This document shows positions 22,770-35,417 of a stretch of 64,000 bases of DNA, in pieces; within the stretch, counting starts at the first letter, position 1, and each line of letters starts with the position of its first letter. The stretch is from Tetrapyrgos nigripes. Its lineage: Eukaryota > Basidiomycota > Agaricomycetes > Agaricales > Campanellaceae. Location of the stretch: positions 124,001-188,000 of the forward strand of contig JAACJM010000032.1 of assembly GCA_013368315.1 (NCBI GenBank), read 5' to 3'. The notes beneath the pieces were generated by a model. The model saw only the letters and a list, made by a program, of their open reading frames with translations. It was not told where the DNA came from and ran no database searches. The position numbers and the translations under genes were made by a program.

Positions 22770-23873
22770 ATGGTCCTGGCCTCGATTGTTTTGGTGTTAT
22801 CGGTCGCGCTAGGCGTCACTTCCCAAAGGAATATTACTGTTCAGGAATTAGATCCTTCTATAACTTATACGACAGGCGATCAAGGTGAGGCATGCATCAC
22901 TTGTCCATTACGAACATTGATAATGAAACCTTTTCTTAACAGGCTGGTCATTCCCTTCGAACAATAGTGACAGCGCTAGCGATCCTACAGGCCAGTTATT
23001 TGCGTTGACGCAGAATGATGGTGCAATAGCAACACTTGTATTCAATGGTCTGCTCCTCAATTTATCTTGCAATATTGCCTGTATCTGATCTTCATATCTA
23101 TCACAGGCACTGCAGTATACTATTTTTCGCCTCTCTGGCCCATGAAGATCTTCACGAGGCTATCAATAGACGGTGGTCCCGATGAATTAGTAGATCTTGA
23201 AGATTATAGTACTCCGGATACAGGGCAGACAATCTCAGGTATTACGCAGTTTACAGGTGTACGATGGGCAAAGACTGGGCTGGAGAATAAAACTCATGAG
23301 GTGCAGGTTAAGGTGCGCCTCTTGTTCTCAGATTTTGGGTTGTTCTAATCATTATACAAACAATGAAGGTCGGGAACTGGGCTGTCGTAGAACACTTCGT
23401 GTGAGTAGGAGCGTTATTTTTGGTTGGGCAAAGCGTTGACTTCGTTTGTTAGATACACAATAGGTGCTTTACAAGGTTCAGAAGGGTCTTCCGATGCCAG
23501 TCAGACGTCAGCGCCATCCACGCCGCTACCTACGTCCAATAACGATCGGTCAGCTGCATCTTCAAACAATACTGCAGCTATCGCCGGCGGTGCAGTTGGA
23601 GGTGTCCTTGGCACACTCGCGATCCTTGCTGCCCTCTATCTGCTTGTACGATATCGGAAAAAACAGGCCAGGAAGCTAGCGAGACCAGCATGTATGTGTC
23701 CCGCCTATTACGCTTCAAGCAAGTCTACTGACGAACACTCAGTAATAGCTCCCTTCAGCGCCACTGTACAGAATGATTCCACATCATGGAACCATTCTGC
23801 GAGTGCCTTCTCATGGGCTGGTAGGCGGAAACGGGATATTGAACCTCCGCCATACACAGAGATACAGTCATAG
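22770..23873 (+). CDS. secreted-domain single-pass membrane protein, basidiomycete family of unknown function
   Basis: The start at ATG 22770 gives a clear signal peptide (MVLASIVLVLSVALGVTS). An upstream in-frame ATG at 22746 would add eight residues. The ectodomain pieces are joined by short introns, with the first donor after TTGDQ at about 22887. They read NITVQELDPSITYTTGDQ, then a part with NSDSASDPTGQLFAL, then GTAVYYFSPLWPMKIFTRLS. A Ser/Thr-rich stalk follows. One membrane helix (GGAVGGVLGTLAILAALYLL) is flanked by RYRKKQARK, placing the ~70-residue tail in the cytosol. The layout matches the many Agaricomycete proteins with a jelly-roll-like ectodomain, SNNTAAIAGGAVGG-type pre-membrane motif and PPPYTE tail. 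Function is not known. Confidence 0.75.
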
Positions 23874-24082
23874 CTGGGTACGAAGGTCTGCTCTTTTATG
23901 TTAACCTATTGCAAGTAAGTCGATCAAATACAAAGGACAGTATTATAGATTGTACAATATTTGTGTGTAGTGTTATGCAAGTGTTATGTGTCTGAAAGTT
24001 ATGTGTCTGAAATAAAAGAGAGTGCATTTGGTTATAGTTATATATCGTTCTCGACATTGGCACTGATATCCCTCAACTTGAC

Positions 24083-27000
24083 TCATACATTGTGTCCATC
24101 TTCCCAAACTTCGTCTGGAGGATTCCTCGTCACCTCCACAACACCCTTCTTATCCATGGTAGCACCATCATCACTGGCTTCCACACCTGCGTCCTTCAAC
24201 TCCTGAATAATCACTTTACTAAGACCAAGCCTATCCTTTGGAACCCATATCCACCGTTGTTCGACGTAGGTAGAAGGATGATCAAACGCATGATCGTCCA
24301 AATCTTCTTCATCCTCTTCTCTGGGAGGTGGAGGGACCACCACCGACTCGCCTTTCTCGCGTCGGCTACGAGAAGTATTGCTCGTACCCAAATGATGTAA
24401 GAATGGTCGTGGTGGGGGCAATGATTGACCTTGATCTTGATCTGGAGATTTCAGCTCCTCGTAATGACTATGATCACTGACATTATTGAAAGAAGGAGGC
24501 CGTGAAAGTCTTAGAGGAATAGAGGGCCTGAAGGATTGCATCGTAAATGACGAAGTCGAGCCCCGATCGGATGGTCGGGAAGTGAGCGGAGGACATGCAG
24601 TAGCATTATCATTGATGAGTTCGCGGTGTTCGTCATGGGTCTCGTCATGATGGTCTGAGATATGGTCGTCATCATGACCCATTTCAGTGGATGGCCGAAG
24701 CAGCCCAGATGGTCCAGCAGCAGTGGTGGTCGTCGGTATAAGAGCAGAGGAGGGTGGACTCGAAGAGCCTCTGGGTTGTAATTCGTGTTGTTCATGACCT
24801 TCGTCAGAAAATCCAGAGATGCCAACAGCGAGTCCAACCTTGGCGCCTGCTTTTGCCGTGATAGTCCCGATAGTTCCAAGTGTACCACCAATAGTCTTTG
24901 GGATGGCTTTGGGGAATTTCGTTATTCTCCGCCTGACGCTGGTGATATCTGCACATGTATTGTTGAGAAGAGATCGTGGAAATGACACCAAAGACTCACA
25001 ATGTCGACTGAACAGATCCATCACCTCTCCATCATCATCATCTCCGTCGTGCTTGTCACGTTTCTTGTGCGCATACCTTTCAGCCATTTGCTTCGTTGCT
25101 AATGACATGGGCAAGAACTCGGTGATGGCTAAGTGCAACCAGGGCATACGTCCATCAGTCGGGTCCTTGGAACTCTGGCGGAGAACTCACGTTTGTAACT
25201 TCTTCTAATGGTAGACTGAGCAATCGCCGTGATGACCACTAAGAACACCATCAAGATACCCTCTGCCAATGCCGCAGTTCTTGACGTAGAATTGGATGTT
25301 TTGAGGAAAAAGAGGCATGCTAAGCAAATTTGCTCAATGTAGAGACCAACGACTGTTGATGTTTAAGAAGGTACTTCAGTAAACAAAATTAGTGCTAATA
25401 TGTTTGAGTCTGCTCACAAAGATTTGAGATCCCCATAGGGAAATACAGTCCACCAGTCTCAGATTGATCTGGCTGGTCGAGGACTTGGAGGAACACTAGA
25501 CAATAAAGTGTTAAAATCAGAGTCCAAAACGTGGAAGGAATCAGGCACATACAGAACTTGTATGCGATGTACATCATAATGTACGCTGCAAGATACACAT
25601 GAGTATGGAAACCAGCGAAAAATCTAGCCCGAACTCACAAACAAAAGCCAAGAAGTTGATCAGCGGATTCAGCACGCTGTACGCAAAAGCGATCGTGGCC
25701 AACAACGACAGTCGGGGAAGTGTTTCACCAAAATCGATCTGTATAAAGAGGTGAAGTCAGGCCGTCAGTAAATCCAGTCATATCTCCTGAAGAAGCTTGT
25801 AAACTGACCGAGGGCATCCTAAACGTGACCTGTACAACAACGAAAACAAAAGTAACGGTCAGTCCACATTTTGTCCACATCCAATCAACACTCAAACACT
25901 CACAGCAAACGCCTGCCTCGGTGTCCTACCCAAAAAGACCTTCTTAAAATAATGCTTGATCAACGGCATGAGCTGAATCAAAGCCATCCCAGCTCCTGAC
26001 ATTCCTTGTGTGACCATGTACGACAAAAAGAAGACAGATGCCCCGGGAAGTCTGTTAGCTAGACTTTGTAGCGTCGACGTAGGGTTGTTGATGATGTCTT
26101 CGATGGCTTCGGTGAGACCTGAGGTGATGGTGACGATGAGGAAACCGTGGCTATTGGTGAAAGGTGGAGAAGGAGAAGGGAGACCAAAGTAAGCAAGTGC
26201 ATGAAGAGCGGGAGATTGAGAGGGAGAAAAGAAAGGAAGGAAAGTAAGAAAGGCGAAGAGGATATAAGACATACATGAGCAAGAATATGAAGAATCTCCT
26301 GTAGACACTGATGGAGATGAGCGAGTGACGAGGTATATTCCCGTACCAAGCTAACGCTAAACAGAAAATAGAGAGAGAGAGGGATACATCAGACTCGCCC
26401 CGGAAACCCATCCAGAAATGCCAACTCACTCTTCAAAATCAACGGCAAAAGAGCAAACAACGCAGCCAAAAGCACAGGAGGCAGGAAACCTTGTATGATA
26501 TTTTGCACCGTGTGCGGCAAATCTCTGCAAATCCAACCCAAAAAATGGACATCGTGACACAACGAATCGATATTGCTTAGTGTACCGATGAAGGCTGCAG
26601 GGAAGAACCAGGCGAGTATGAGACCTATCAAGGCTAACCAAGACACGAGGTGACGCCATCGCATTTCGAGAGCGTTGTCGTCGAGATTGTTCCAGATGAT
26701 ATCTTTGGGGTGGGTCTCTATCCATTTGTCGATCATTTTGAAGGGCTGGGAGGTAGAAGCATTGGAGTTTAGAGGAAATTAGGTGAAAAAAGTGGGTATG
26801 CACATACCTCATGATAACTGACGCATTGGGCTAATATATGCGCGCCCATTTGAAGATTACACAGGATAAACACGCTCCCCAGAGGTTTACCCTCGACTAG
26901 GTGAGCCCTGGCTTGTTGTATCTTGATATTCAGGTCGGAAATTTCTTGCTATATGGGGTTGTTACATCTCCAGTCAGCCAACATCCAGACACGATAACCA

Positions 27001-28453
27001 TAAACCAAACCTTGCACCAATCAATGGTATCCACTTTCTCGCCGAACATGCCCAAAGTCCCTGTCCGATGTGTGGGCCTCTTATTCGCAGGAACGAGTTC
27101 GTCCAAAAATTCTCTAGAGGGCGGCGGAACAACCATTTCATTTCCGTCTTCCTGATTCTCAAGGTCGACATCGACACTAACAACCGTGTCCTTCTCTCCT
27201 CCATCTTCCTGAGCCTTCTTCTTCTCTGCCTTCCTAGCCTTCTTCCCCTTCTTCTCCCACATCTTCGCCCTCTTTCTCCAAATCGCCGTCGCGTCTTTCA
27301 ATAACGAAGCAACAGCAGCTTCCAACTTTCCACACGCATCTTGTCTTTCTTCAAACAACCTGTTGAGTTCTTTCGTATCTCTGTAGATCCATACTTTATC
27401 CACACCACCCGGGACGAAAGAGGCAAACTGACGCATATCGTGTTCGTTGGCGAGTTCGTCGGGAACTGAAGTGAGAAGGACGGTACGTGCTTGGGCGTGG
27501 GCAGAGTGGGATGGTGAAAGAAGGAATTGATGACGCATATGGACGAAATGAGACATCTCGGAACGTATGGAGAATATCACGAAAACTGGTTCACAAAAAG
27601 ATAAATGAAAAGATAGACTAGTCAGTTTTGATTGAAGCGGAGGGTCTGACGAAAAAGACTCACATGTAAGAATGTACACCATAACAACGTGTGCAGCGAA
27701 TCGGGGTTGGTCTTCTGGTCTGGCCAGACTGCAAACAAAGTGTTATGAGGGACTTTGAAAACGCATATATGAAGGTATAAACGTACTTTGTCCAAGTAAT
27801 CCTTTCAAAACTAGACCGCGCGCCATTCTCATGAATATAATTTACAGGAACAATGACCGCAAATGTCATGACAGTGAAGACGAGGAAAATCTTGATGAGG
27901 AGTCTGAGATAACGAAGGAACATGTATCTGGAAGAGGCCAAAAGCGTCAAGACTGTAGAACGCGAAGAATCATAGGTCAAGCCATGACGTACGCATCTAA
28001 ACCATTTTTGTGGATCTATACACGGTCGGAAAGAAAGGCAAAAGAACCAGGTTATCCTAAAAGATCGCAAAGTGACTATGTATTTGAGACGTACGATTTC
28101 TTCCGACGGAGATGCAATAACTGCAGGTAACCACTTCCAGAGACCCTTGGGTAATTGCAGTGAGCGTTTACTAAAAAGCACTATCAATATCATCATGCTC
28201 TCGAAATTACAGTTACTAAGGACTCACGCGGGTGGTGGCAGATACGTCCTTGCACTAGAGAGGCACAAAGTCAGTACGCGACGACTGCAGACAACAGCCT
28301 AGTCACCCACCTAAATATCCGGTACAAAGTCGTTTTCATCACCAAAAACGCACCCACTTCAATACCCAGCAACGCTCCATTAACGACCAGTGCCGTCAGG
28401 AAACTGCTCGTGGTGTTGCTTGAACTCGCTCCATTAGCTGTAATCGTTGACAT
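24083..28453 (-). CDS. CSC1/RSN1-like (OSCA/TMEM63 family) calcium-permeable channel
   Basis: This multi-exon gene begins MSTITANGASSSNTTSSFLT and has a first membrane helix (ALVVNGALLGIEVGAFLVM). Family blocks follow in order. HKNGLDA joined to YMFLRYLRLLIKIFLVFTVM comes first, then PRFAAHVVMVYILT and the cytosolic PHM7-type domain (ARTVLLTSVPDELANEHDMR). The conserved LEGKPLGSVF-like segment (VEGKPLGSVFILCNL, 26900-26810) and the membrane core follow, with LVSWLALIGLILAWFFPAAF and GFLPPVLLAALFALLPLI. The C-terminal tail (24083-25147) is long, acidic and Ser/Pro-rich, and ends with the family's RWIWVPKDRLGLS motif. These proteins are mechanically or osmotically gated cation channels of the plasma membrane. 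Part of the gene is duplicated at 17357-21178. Confidence 0.88.
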
Positions 28454-29510
28454 TTATCCTCTGTCCCTATGCTAGCCCCTACCCCGAGTGTAGAGTATGT
28501 TGCCTTGATTCAGTCGTGTCAGACTTGCAGTGGATTTCGTGTTACAACACGAGTAGAGTTGTGCTCCAAGCTCCGATAGTCGCGTGTATCAGTGGATGCG
28601 GGAAACTTTGAAGACGCGTAAGGATAGAAGAGGATGTCGGAGTCTTGAAGCTTGTAGCCTCTCAGACCAGAGTGAGTAGTTGTAGTACAAGGTCAAGACC
28701 GGATTTGGTTCCTTGGGGCTCCAAGCATATCATCACACATACGTCAGCGATCGCAAGGCAAGACAATTGTCCTAAGCGATCATAACACCGAAAATATTCC
28801 TGAAAGAAAAATGAGGTGAACTTGAGACATAGCAACTGCAAATGAAGCATTTCTTGGAGGAAAGAAGAGAAGGGGAACTGCTGTGCTTGATGGAAGATTA
28901 GTTTCCCGCCGAGCTGAAGATAACTTATTTGACGTCACGGATACAGAAAATGAATTCGTGTGAAAAACCGGGGGCCTACGGTCCGTCTGCACCGGTACCG
29001 ACAGTAACCGAATAAAGAAGCGGACAGGAAGCACGATTTTCTGACTGAACAAGCATACAGCGCCCCCTTCACGTCTGTTGTATGTGATAGCTTTCTGAAT
29101 TTGAAGCAAGTGGATGGTACTTAAGATACGTAGTGCAGTAAAGTCCTGTCGACACGGAACTAAAGTAAGATATAGGACCATCAATACCTGCGTTCTCCCG
29201 GATGCCAGGTACATGGCAGATAGCGACCACATCGTCGGCTTGGAGCATGCAAACCTGCAGGGACGTCCTCTAAGTCCCTGTAACTCCACACCGCCGCCGC
29301 CAACATGCATATAATCATTTGACAACGGGATACAAGAGGATATGGGAATATATGGGAGTTCGCCGTCAATTGGACTCGGGGGGTCCTTGGGAAGTATCAA
29401 AGTGAAGCAGGAACTAAGAGGAGCTCAAGCACTCGACGTTGAAAAGAAAGGAAATCCAGATTGGAACAGAATCATACGAAAACGAATGATTACACGTCTT
29501 GTATCTACTT
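28454..29510. other. intergenic between channel gene start and COX4 end
   Basis: The upstream region of the channel gene lies here. A 206-codon minus-strand frame at 28780-29400 has no recognisable motif or splice context and was not called. Confidence 0.4.
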
Positions 29511-30536
29511 CTAATTGTTTTGGACGAAACCTTTCCCCTTGTAACCTTCCGATGAGATACCTGTTTACGATCATGGCGGTGATTGTGGTTGGAGTTGTGA
29601 TTGGGAGAATGAGCACGAGGACATAGCCATAGAAAACGCGCAGAATACAACGCACCGGTGATTGGGTTCATCTTCTGTTCCAATGCACGCTCGTTCGAAG
29701 CTTCTTGCCATTCCTTGGATATGGTACGAGGAGGCTCGGGGCCTGTTGATACCGCACACAAAACACGTTGTTATACACCCAAAGCAATCGCGTAAACGAA
29801 GAAGGTTGGCAGTACAAGCAAGTATGATCATAGCAATGAGCACTCTTATCCATATAAACGAGTAAATGAAAGTGAAAACTCACTGAAAGCACGGATGGCA
29901 TAGAACAAAATACCACTGACACCGACCAGAGCCATGGTAGACAAGAAGATCTTGAAGTTGTCTCCGGGCTTGCTGACGGGTGCACGGGGACCATGAGGTC
30001 CGAAGGACACGTAGTAAGCTGTGAACGCGATACGACCAGTTAGCATCCATCCTCAAGCACTCAGTACTATCTCAAGGACAAGTCCAGCATTGATGGAACC
30101 AAACGAAAAGTGAGGCATTTGTGCTGCCATCCGCATACACGTCACGACCGACATGGACGAAAAACACGTCGACGTAGCTGTTGGTGCCAAAGCGAAGGAA
30201 GAAGAGACAGAAACAACAGTACTCACCAGCCTTTTTCTCATCCAAGGTCATTTCTTTCCAATCCTTCTTCATAATCTCTTCCAGCTCTCTGTACACGGAA
30301 ATCTGGTCCTCCCTGGACATCTTCTCCCATTGGGCCTCGACATTTGACAATGGAACGATGTTCGAAGCTTTTCTGTAGCTGGTACCCGCCTGACTTGAGC
30401 TAGCGCTCGAGTCGAGAGCAGGGTTCGCCGTCGTCATGCACCGGAAGGCATTCGCACGAGAAACCGAGACCGAGGCGGACGCCAATGAAGAGTGAGGAGC
30501 GGCACTACGACGTGCCAGACGCAGAGCAGATTGCAT
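29511..30536 (-). CDS. COX4: cytochrome c oxidase subunit IV (yeast Cox5 family), mitochondrial precursor
   Basis: The protein is a small subunit of respiratory complex IV in the inner membrane. It starts at ATG 30536 with an Arg/Ser-rich presequence, MQSALRLARRSAAPHSSLAS, ending around RCMTTANPAL. The mature part shows EAQWEKMSREDQISVYRELE and WKEMTLDEKKA. A second exon reads AYYVSFGPHGPRAPVSKPGD and a membrane helix (FLSTMALVGVSGILFYAIRA). The third reads PEPPRTISKEWQEASNERAL to MNPITG. A final short exon completes the diagnostic C-terminus ISSEGYKGKGFVQNN, with the stop at 29511-29513. All parts of the family are present. It sits downstream of two CCHC zinc-knuckle genes on the same strand, and its presequence recurs in the nearer one. 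Confidence 0.92.
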
Positions 30537-30856
30537 TGGTATAGAGAAGGGAATAAGTAGGAGGAATAATTATTTTAGTTGGGAGAGAGAGTAGAGGTTT
30601 GTTTTTTTCCCGTCGCTTGATCACGCGCGAGATAGAAATCGGCCTGGGCCAACGGAACGATTCGGGAAAAATAAGCGGCCTATCAGAGGCCGTCATTTAA
30701 TCACACTTCCCCCCGTCTGGAATACTCCAGACTTTCTTAAACCATGATCCATCACTCTCCATGGCACTAGCAAGTACACTATCAAGAATGGGTGTAGATT
30801 AACAGTATCTAGAATAAGTCGGACTGCAAGCAGCGAGCTAGAACCTCTCCAGTGTT

Positions 30857-32064
30857 TTACGGCCCATCGGGGCATCGGGATGCTATGTGACTGAGACGGT
30901 CGAATCGTCAGCAAAGGGTCATTACCACTAACACAATTTCACTCACCCCGGGCTACCACACTTGTAGCAGACTTTTCTTTGGGGCTCAGGGCATTTGCTG
31001 CTTATATGGCCCTGTAAATTTGTTACCAACATCAGTCGGCATTCTACAGATCGAACCACCTAGTAATCATCGCACTCACAGTCCCATTGCAGTTATAACA
31101 TCTCACCCTTGTGCAGTCGCGGGCGATGTGACCATGCTCTCCGCATTTTCGGCTAAGTGTCCTCACAGCATGAGCATTGTGTACGTTTGACTTGAGCGCG
31201 ACAAAAGAGAAGACGCACCAAGGTCCTCGCATCATAAATCCTCCAGTGTACGGAACATCCCTTCGAGGACTGGGACACTTGGCACTTATATGGCCAATTT
31301 CTCCGCAACGATGGCATTTGGGTTTTGAGGTACATTCTGTAGAGAGATGTCCTTTTTCACCACCTAGTCAAAGGTAAAAAAAAATAATTCTCCTCGGGCC
31401 GAATGAAGCCACTCACAATTGTAACTGTAGAGAGGGGAAAAGTCAGACTTGAACAATAAAGCAACGAAAAAGAAGCGCAGCCCAAATCAAGTAAAGCTAC
31501 TCACCAAGTAGGAGTATTGCGTTGGGGGCATGCAGCAGCCATGTGTCCAGCTAGAAATATAAAACCCAGATTGAAGCACCACAAGAATCAAGAAGTGACA
31601 TCGTCCAATTGTTATGGGGTTTACGGATCACAGGCGTTTGGAAACCACATCGGAGCAACGTCAGAATGAATTTGAAGGAATGGAATACCACAAAAACGCG
31701 CAAGTACGCCGAGTATGGAGGTTGGAATATGAGGGGGAAAAAAAGGTAGACAACAGTCAGCACACGATCAACGCACAAAACCATGGCAGGCAAAGGAGCT
31801 CATGATGTATAGTAGGAGCCGACCAGCACCACAGGAAAAAAGGAACGAATTTGAAGGAAAGCAAGGTATCTGTGAAATGCCAAAAGTGTCCAAGAAAAAC
31901 GCACTTTGACGACAGTTGTAGCACTTTGGTCCAGCTAGCTCATCATTTCCAGAGGTTGACATACATCTCAGAGCATTCTGACGAGAAAGATGCGAGACCG
32001 ACACCAGAGAAGAGCGACACAAGACACTAGCAGTCCGACGTGCCAAAAGAAGAGAAAATTGCAT
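30857..32064 (-). CDS. chimeric gene: COX4-like mitochondrial presequence fused to a six-knuckle CNBP-like protein
   Basis: ATG 32064 gives MQFSLLLARRTASVLCRSSL and later SRQNALRCMSTSGN. This lines up with the COX4 presequence next door (MQ..L.LARR.A, SR.NA.RCM.T) and is predicted to direct import into the mitochondrial matrix. After ~42 residues the protein turns into zinc knuckles. With introns removed there are six C-x2-C-x4-H-x4-C units: CYNCRQTGHMAAAC, CYNCGEKGHLSTEC, CHRCGEIGHISAKC, CRKCGEHGHIARDC, CYNCNGTGHISSKC and CYKCGSPGHIASRC. The stop is at 30857-30859. Intron positions match the paralog at 32413-33763, including an 8-nt micro-exon at 31417-31424. All metal ligands are intact, so it looks functional. 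Single-stranded nucleic-acid binding is known for the family. A mitochondrial RNA or DNA role is inference. Confidence 0.82.
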
Positions 32065-32412
32065 ATTAGACTAGCACAGCCACTTCGAAGCTGGGCCAAG
32101 CGCAAGCTAAGCGAGGAAAACTTTCAAGTGCTGAAGAGATCTTTGGCCGATCTGACTTGCAACGAGCGAAGACACTGAATTATCGTACATACAACTTCTG
32201 TCATTCAGCTACCACGGCACTACACGCACTACACCTACTAGCAAGTACAGTGACACTCTCGAGAGCAATGCGACGGGCGATAGAAAGACAATATGTATAG
32301 AACAAGAAAAACGAGACACGGAGCAGCAGCAATGAGATGAAATATTCATGCATAATCAGTCAGTCACTAAATCGATGCAAGTCGAAAGGGTATGCATTGT
32401 ACAACCGGACTC
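32065..32412. other. short intergenic region upstream of the chimeric gene
   Basis: About 350 bp between the stop of the CNBP-like gene and the start of the chimeric gene. It must contain the promoter of the latter. No clear TATA box was seen. Confidence 0.4.
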
Positions 32413-33763
32413 TTAGGCAGTGCCAGCAAGGTTGGGGCACTCGCTCTTGATATGTCTAAGATATTTCCTCAGCAATCAAGCAGAAGAAACCAAGATGAGC
32501 AAACTTACTCCTCACTGCCGCAGTTATAGCAGGCCTTCTTTTGGGGCTGGGGGCAATCTCTGGAGATGTGTCCCTGTAGTCATAGCTAGCGTCAACTTTC
32601 GGGAAGACTATCCCTCCAACGTAAGAAACTCACAGCCGTGTTGCAGTTGTAACATTTCTGGCCCTGGACACAGTCCCTGGATAGGTGACCAACACCACCG
32701 CAAGTGTAGCTGTAGAACGAGGACCATCACAGTCAAGATCATGGCAAGCCGCCGTACTTAAGAGTTTGCGACGTACCAAGTCTTTTGACTGTTAAATCCT
32801 CCCATGTATCCTCCTCCTCCTCCTCCACTGGCAGCAACTTCGGGGCATGCGCGAGCGATATGGCCAACCTTTCCGCAACGGTAGCACTCGGATCCGGATC
32901 CACCGCCGCTGAAACCTCCGCCACTAGAGTTGGTGCTTTCGGGGCATTCTCGAGACTGTGATAGCATGAGTGAGTGATTGTCGCGGAAAAGAGAAAACTA
33001 CTTACGATGTGACCTTCCTGACCACAACGATAGCAAGACTTGGCCTTCGCCTCACCGGTACAGTCCCGAGAGACATGACCTTCAAGTCCACCTATGTGAT
33101 GATACGAAGATAAGCTTTAAATTACTCGTAGAAAATTGAGGGTATGACTCACAGTTGTAGCTATAGACAGAAGCAGAAAGAAACAGACATGAACACCCCA
33201 ACGCAAAAAGAAGTCGCAGACTCCGGAATAAGAACGGATTTTACCAAGTAGGAGTGCCGGCCTTAGGGCAGGATGCAGCTTGGTGACCAACTATAAATAT
33301 CGCAAGCAGCACAAAACAGCGAGACGATACACAAGTGGGTAACATGGTCCATCATCGATGCGATTGTTGCGATGAACGAGTCACATGCAAGCAATTTAGA
33401 CCGAGTTTTGCGGACATCAGGATAAGAGAATTGCAGAAGCATACACCGAGGTACGCATTAAGAGGGGAGCAATTCGTTCAATGCAATCGCATCAACAGGA
33501 AATATGTTAAGGAGGTAAAAAAAAACTCTATTGTCAGCACCACCACCACAGACGCAAAACAGGATAGGAATATGGTATGGAGGGTAGATTATGGAAAAAA
33601 GCATCGACTAAGACGATGCGAAAGATAAGAAAGCTGTAGAGATCCACTTTAAGCGCCCTGCTGACAGGGCACAGAGCAAGGAAGAAAAAGGGGGATAGGA
33701 GAAGAAAAATCGTCAACAACACGCACATCCACCACAGTTAAAGCAACCGCGACCACCAGACAT
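32413..33763 (-). CDS. CNBP/Gis2-like seven-knuckle CCHC zinc finger protein
   Basis: It starts at ATG 33763 ([12 protein letters not shown]) without any targeting sequence and ends GTA-stop at 32413. Seven C-x2-C-x4-H-x4-C knuckles are spread over several small exons, among them [70 protein letters not shown] and [15 protein letters not shown] Gly/Ser-rich linker ([25 protein letters not shown]) separates the middle knuckles. Seven knuckles and this order match animal CNBP and yeast Gis2/Byr3. Those proteins bind single-stranded G-rich nucleic acid and mRNA and affect translation. One exon is only 8 nt (33153-33160). Confidence 0.9.
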
Positions 33764-34200
33764 GTTGGATATCAATTTGTTGTGAAAAGTGTTTTTGAGT
33801 CTTCCTGTCAAATCCGATTTTTATTGAAAATGCGGTAAGGGGAAAAGAAGGAAGGGGAGACGGTCAGTTATACAGTTTATCTCGTACAAAAAAATTGGGA
33901 GAAAGGGAGAGGGAACTGTAAAGAGGAGGATGGACGTACTTGGGAGCTGGGGTGGTGGTTGGAGAAAGAGTTTTCAGAGGCGCCTCTGTGCTGCGAGAAA
34001 ATGGGACCCTGATTACATAACTTCTACATTCTCTAACCTTAGTCAAGCTGACCCTACTTTAGGGTTTCTGAGTCAGTTTTCGAGGATCCATAAAAGAAGA
34101 CTTCCTTTTCAAGGAACCGGCTTTCTCGTGCAGAAGCTTTTGTGAAATGCAGATTGCAGGAATGGAAAGTAAAATGGCAGTAAAACAGTACAAGGAGCGC
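33764..34200. other. intergenic, upstream of the CNBP-like gene and downstream of RPN8
   Basis: Promoter of the CNBP-like gene and 3' region of RPN8. No further gene seen. Confidence 0.4.
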
Positions 34201-35417
34201 CTACAGTCCCTTGTCTTTTTGATCCCCGTCCTTACTTGATTTGGAGTCCTTCTCATCCTTCTTCCCATCCGTCTTGGAGTCCTTCTCCTTTGAAGATTCC
34301 TTCTTCTTATCCTCGACATCATCCATCTCAGCCCTGCCAATGTTAGTTTTGTTATCCACCAACGCATGGAGCGCAATCACAGCCCTCAGCAAACTACTCA
34401 GATACACCACCAACAGCTCGTCGTTTGTGCTCGTTGCAAAGCTCTGCGTCAACACTGGGTCCGTCAAATCTGGTAGGAGGTTTAGCGCATCCTGGAGATG
34501 GTAGACAATTTGGTGGTTGACGGGCATGGACCCTGATGCAACGTCCGCTAGGTATTTTTGGACATCACTTAACCGGGATTGAAGACCACGTAAGGAAGAG
34601 AGCTGTTCTGTGACACGCGTAGCAAGGGTAGTAGTCGTAGAATCACGAATGTCGCGGAGCAGGTGTTCGACACCGATTTCTTCTGCTTCTTCAGCTTCGA
34701 TTGCTGATGGACAGTGAAGGAAGGTTTTGCGGGTTTCCGTTCCATCCTAGGTGAAATTGAGGGGTGTGGTTATGGAGAGAGAATAGAACATAACTTACGT
34801 CCTTAATTTCTTCAACAGCAAAATAAGCGTCTGTTGGAATGCCCACTGTTTCCGGTCGAACGTCTACGATGACCATAACTGGACGAGCGATGAACCGTTC
34901 GAAGAGGTCATTGATTTCCTGATCAGAAGCCCGAAGTTTGGGGCCAGTATGATACCAGCCAATCAGTCGTTCTCGAGCTGTGAAACAAAAGTTAGAACCC
35001 ATTAAGGAAACCTCAAAGAAAGGCGGACATACTGTTGACCTTTTTGAACATCTCATACATCCCCTCGATATAGTTATGATCCAAGAACCACGTCTTGCTG
35101 TCCTTCTCATCCTCTTCGAATGGTATCCCAAAAGAATTTGCAACATTTACTGTCTTGCCATTGTCTTGACCTAGTAATACGCCTATGACTCGTTTGTGAG
35201 AGTTTCTTGAGACGGCACGCGCATGATGGTCAGCAACAGATAGAAGGACGAGGGGATGGACGACTAGATTCCAGATTACTATGCGGTCATTGAGCAAAGC
35301 GTTTGACGACAGACGTACTGACGGTTGTATTTGCTAATGCTGTTAGCTGTCCACTTTGTTAGAAAGATCCAAAACATATATTTTCAGAGTTACCTGTTCA
35401 GTAGTAGTTGCGACCAT
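34201..35417 (-). CDS. RPN8: 26S proteasome regulatory subunit Rpn8 (PSMD7)
   Basis: This lid subunit of the 26S proteasome pairs with the deubiquitinase Rpn11. The start at ATG 35417 reads MVATTTEQ, followed after small introns by the MPN domain. Visible blocks are [56 protein letters not shown] and [20 protein letters not shown]. As expected for Rpn8, the metalloprotease motif is incomplete (MPN minus), so it is structural. The second half carries [16 protein letters not shown] sequence ([15 protein letters not shown]), then [20 protein letters not shown] and [18 protein letters not shown]. The tail is Lys/Asp/Ser-rich ([20 protein letters not shown]). It is divergently arranged with fibrillarin. 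Confidence 0.93.

Noticed and set aside
28780..29400. 206-codon minus-strand open frame between the channel gene and COX4
   Set aside because: No recognisable motifs, biased composition and no splice or promoter context.
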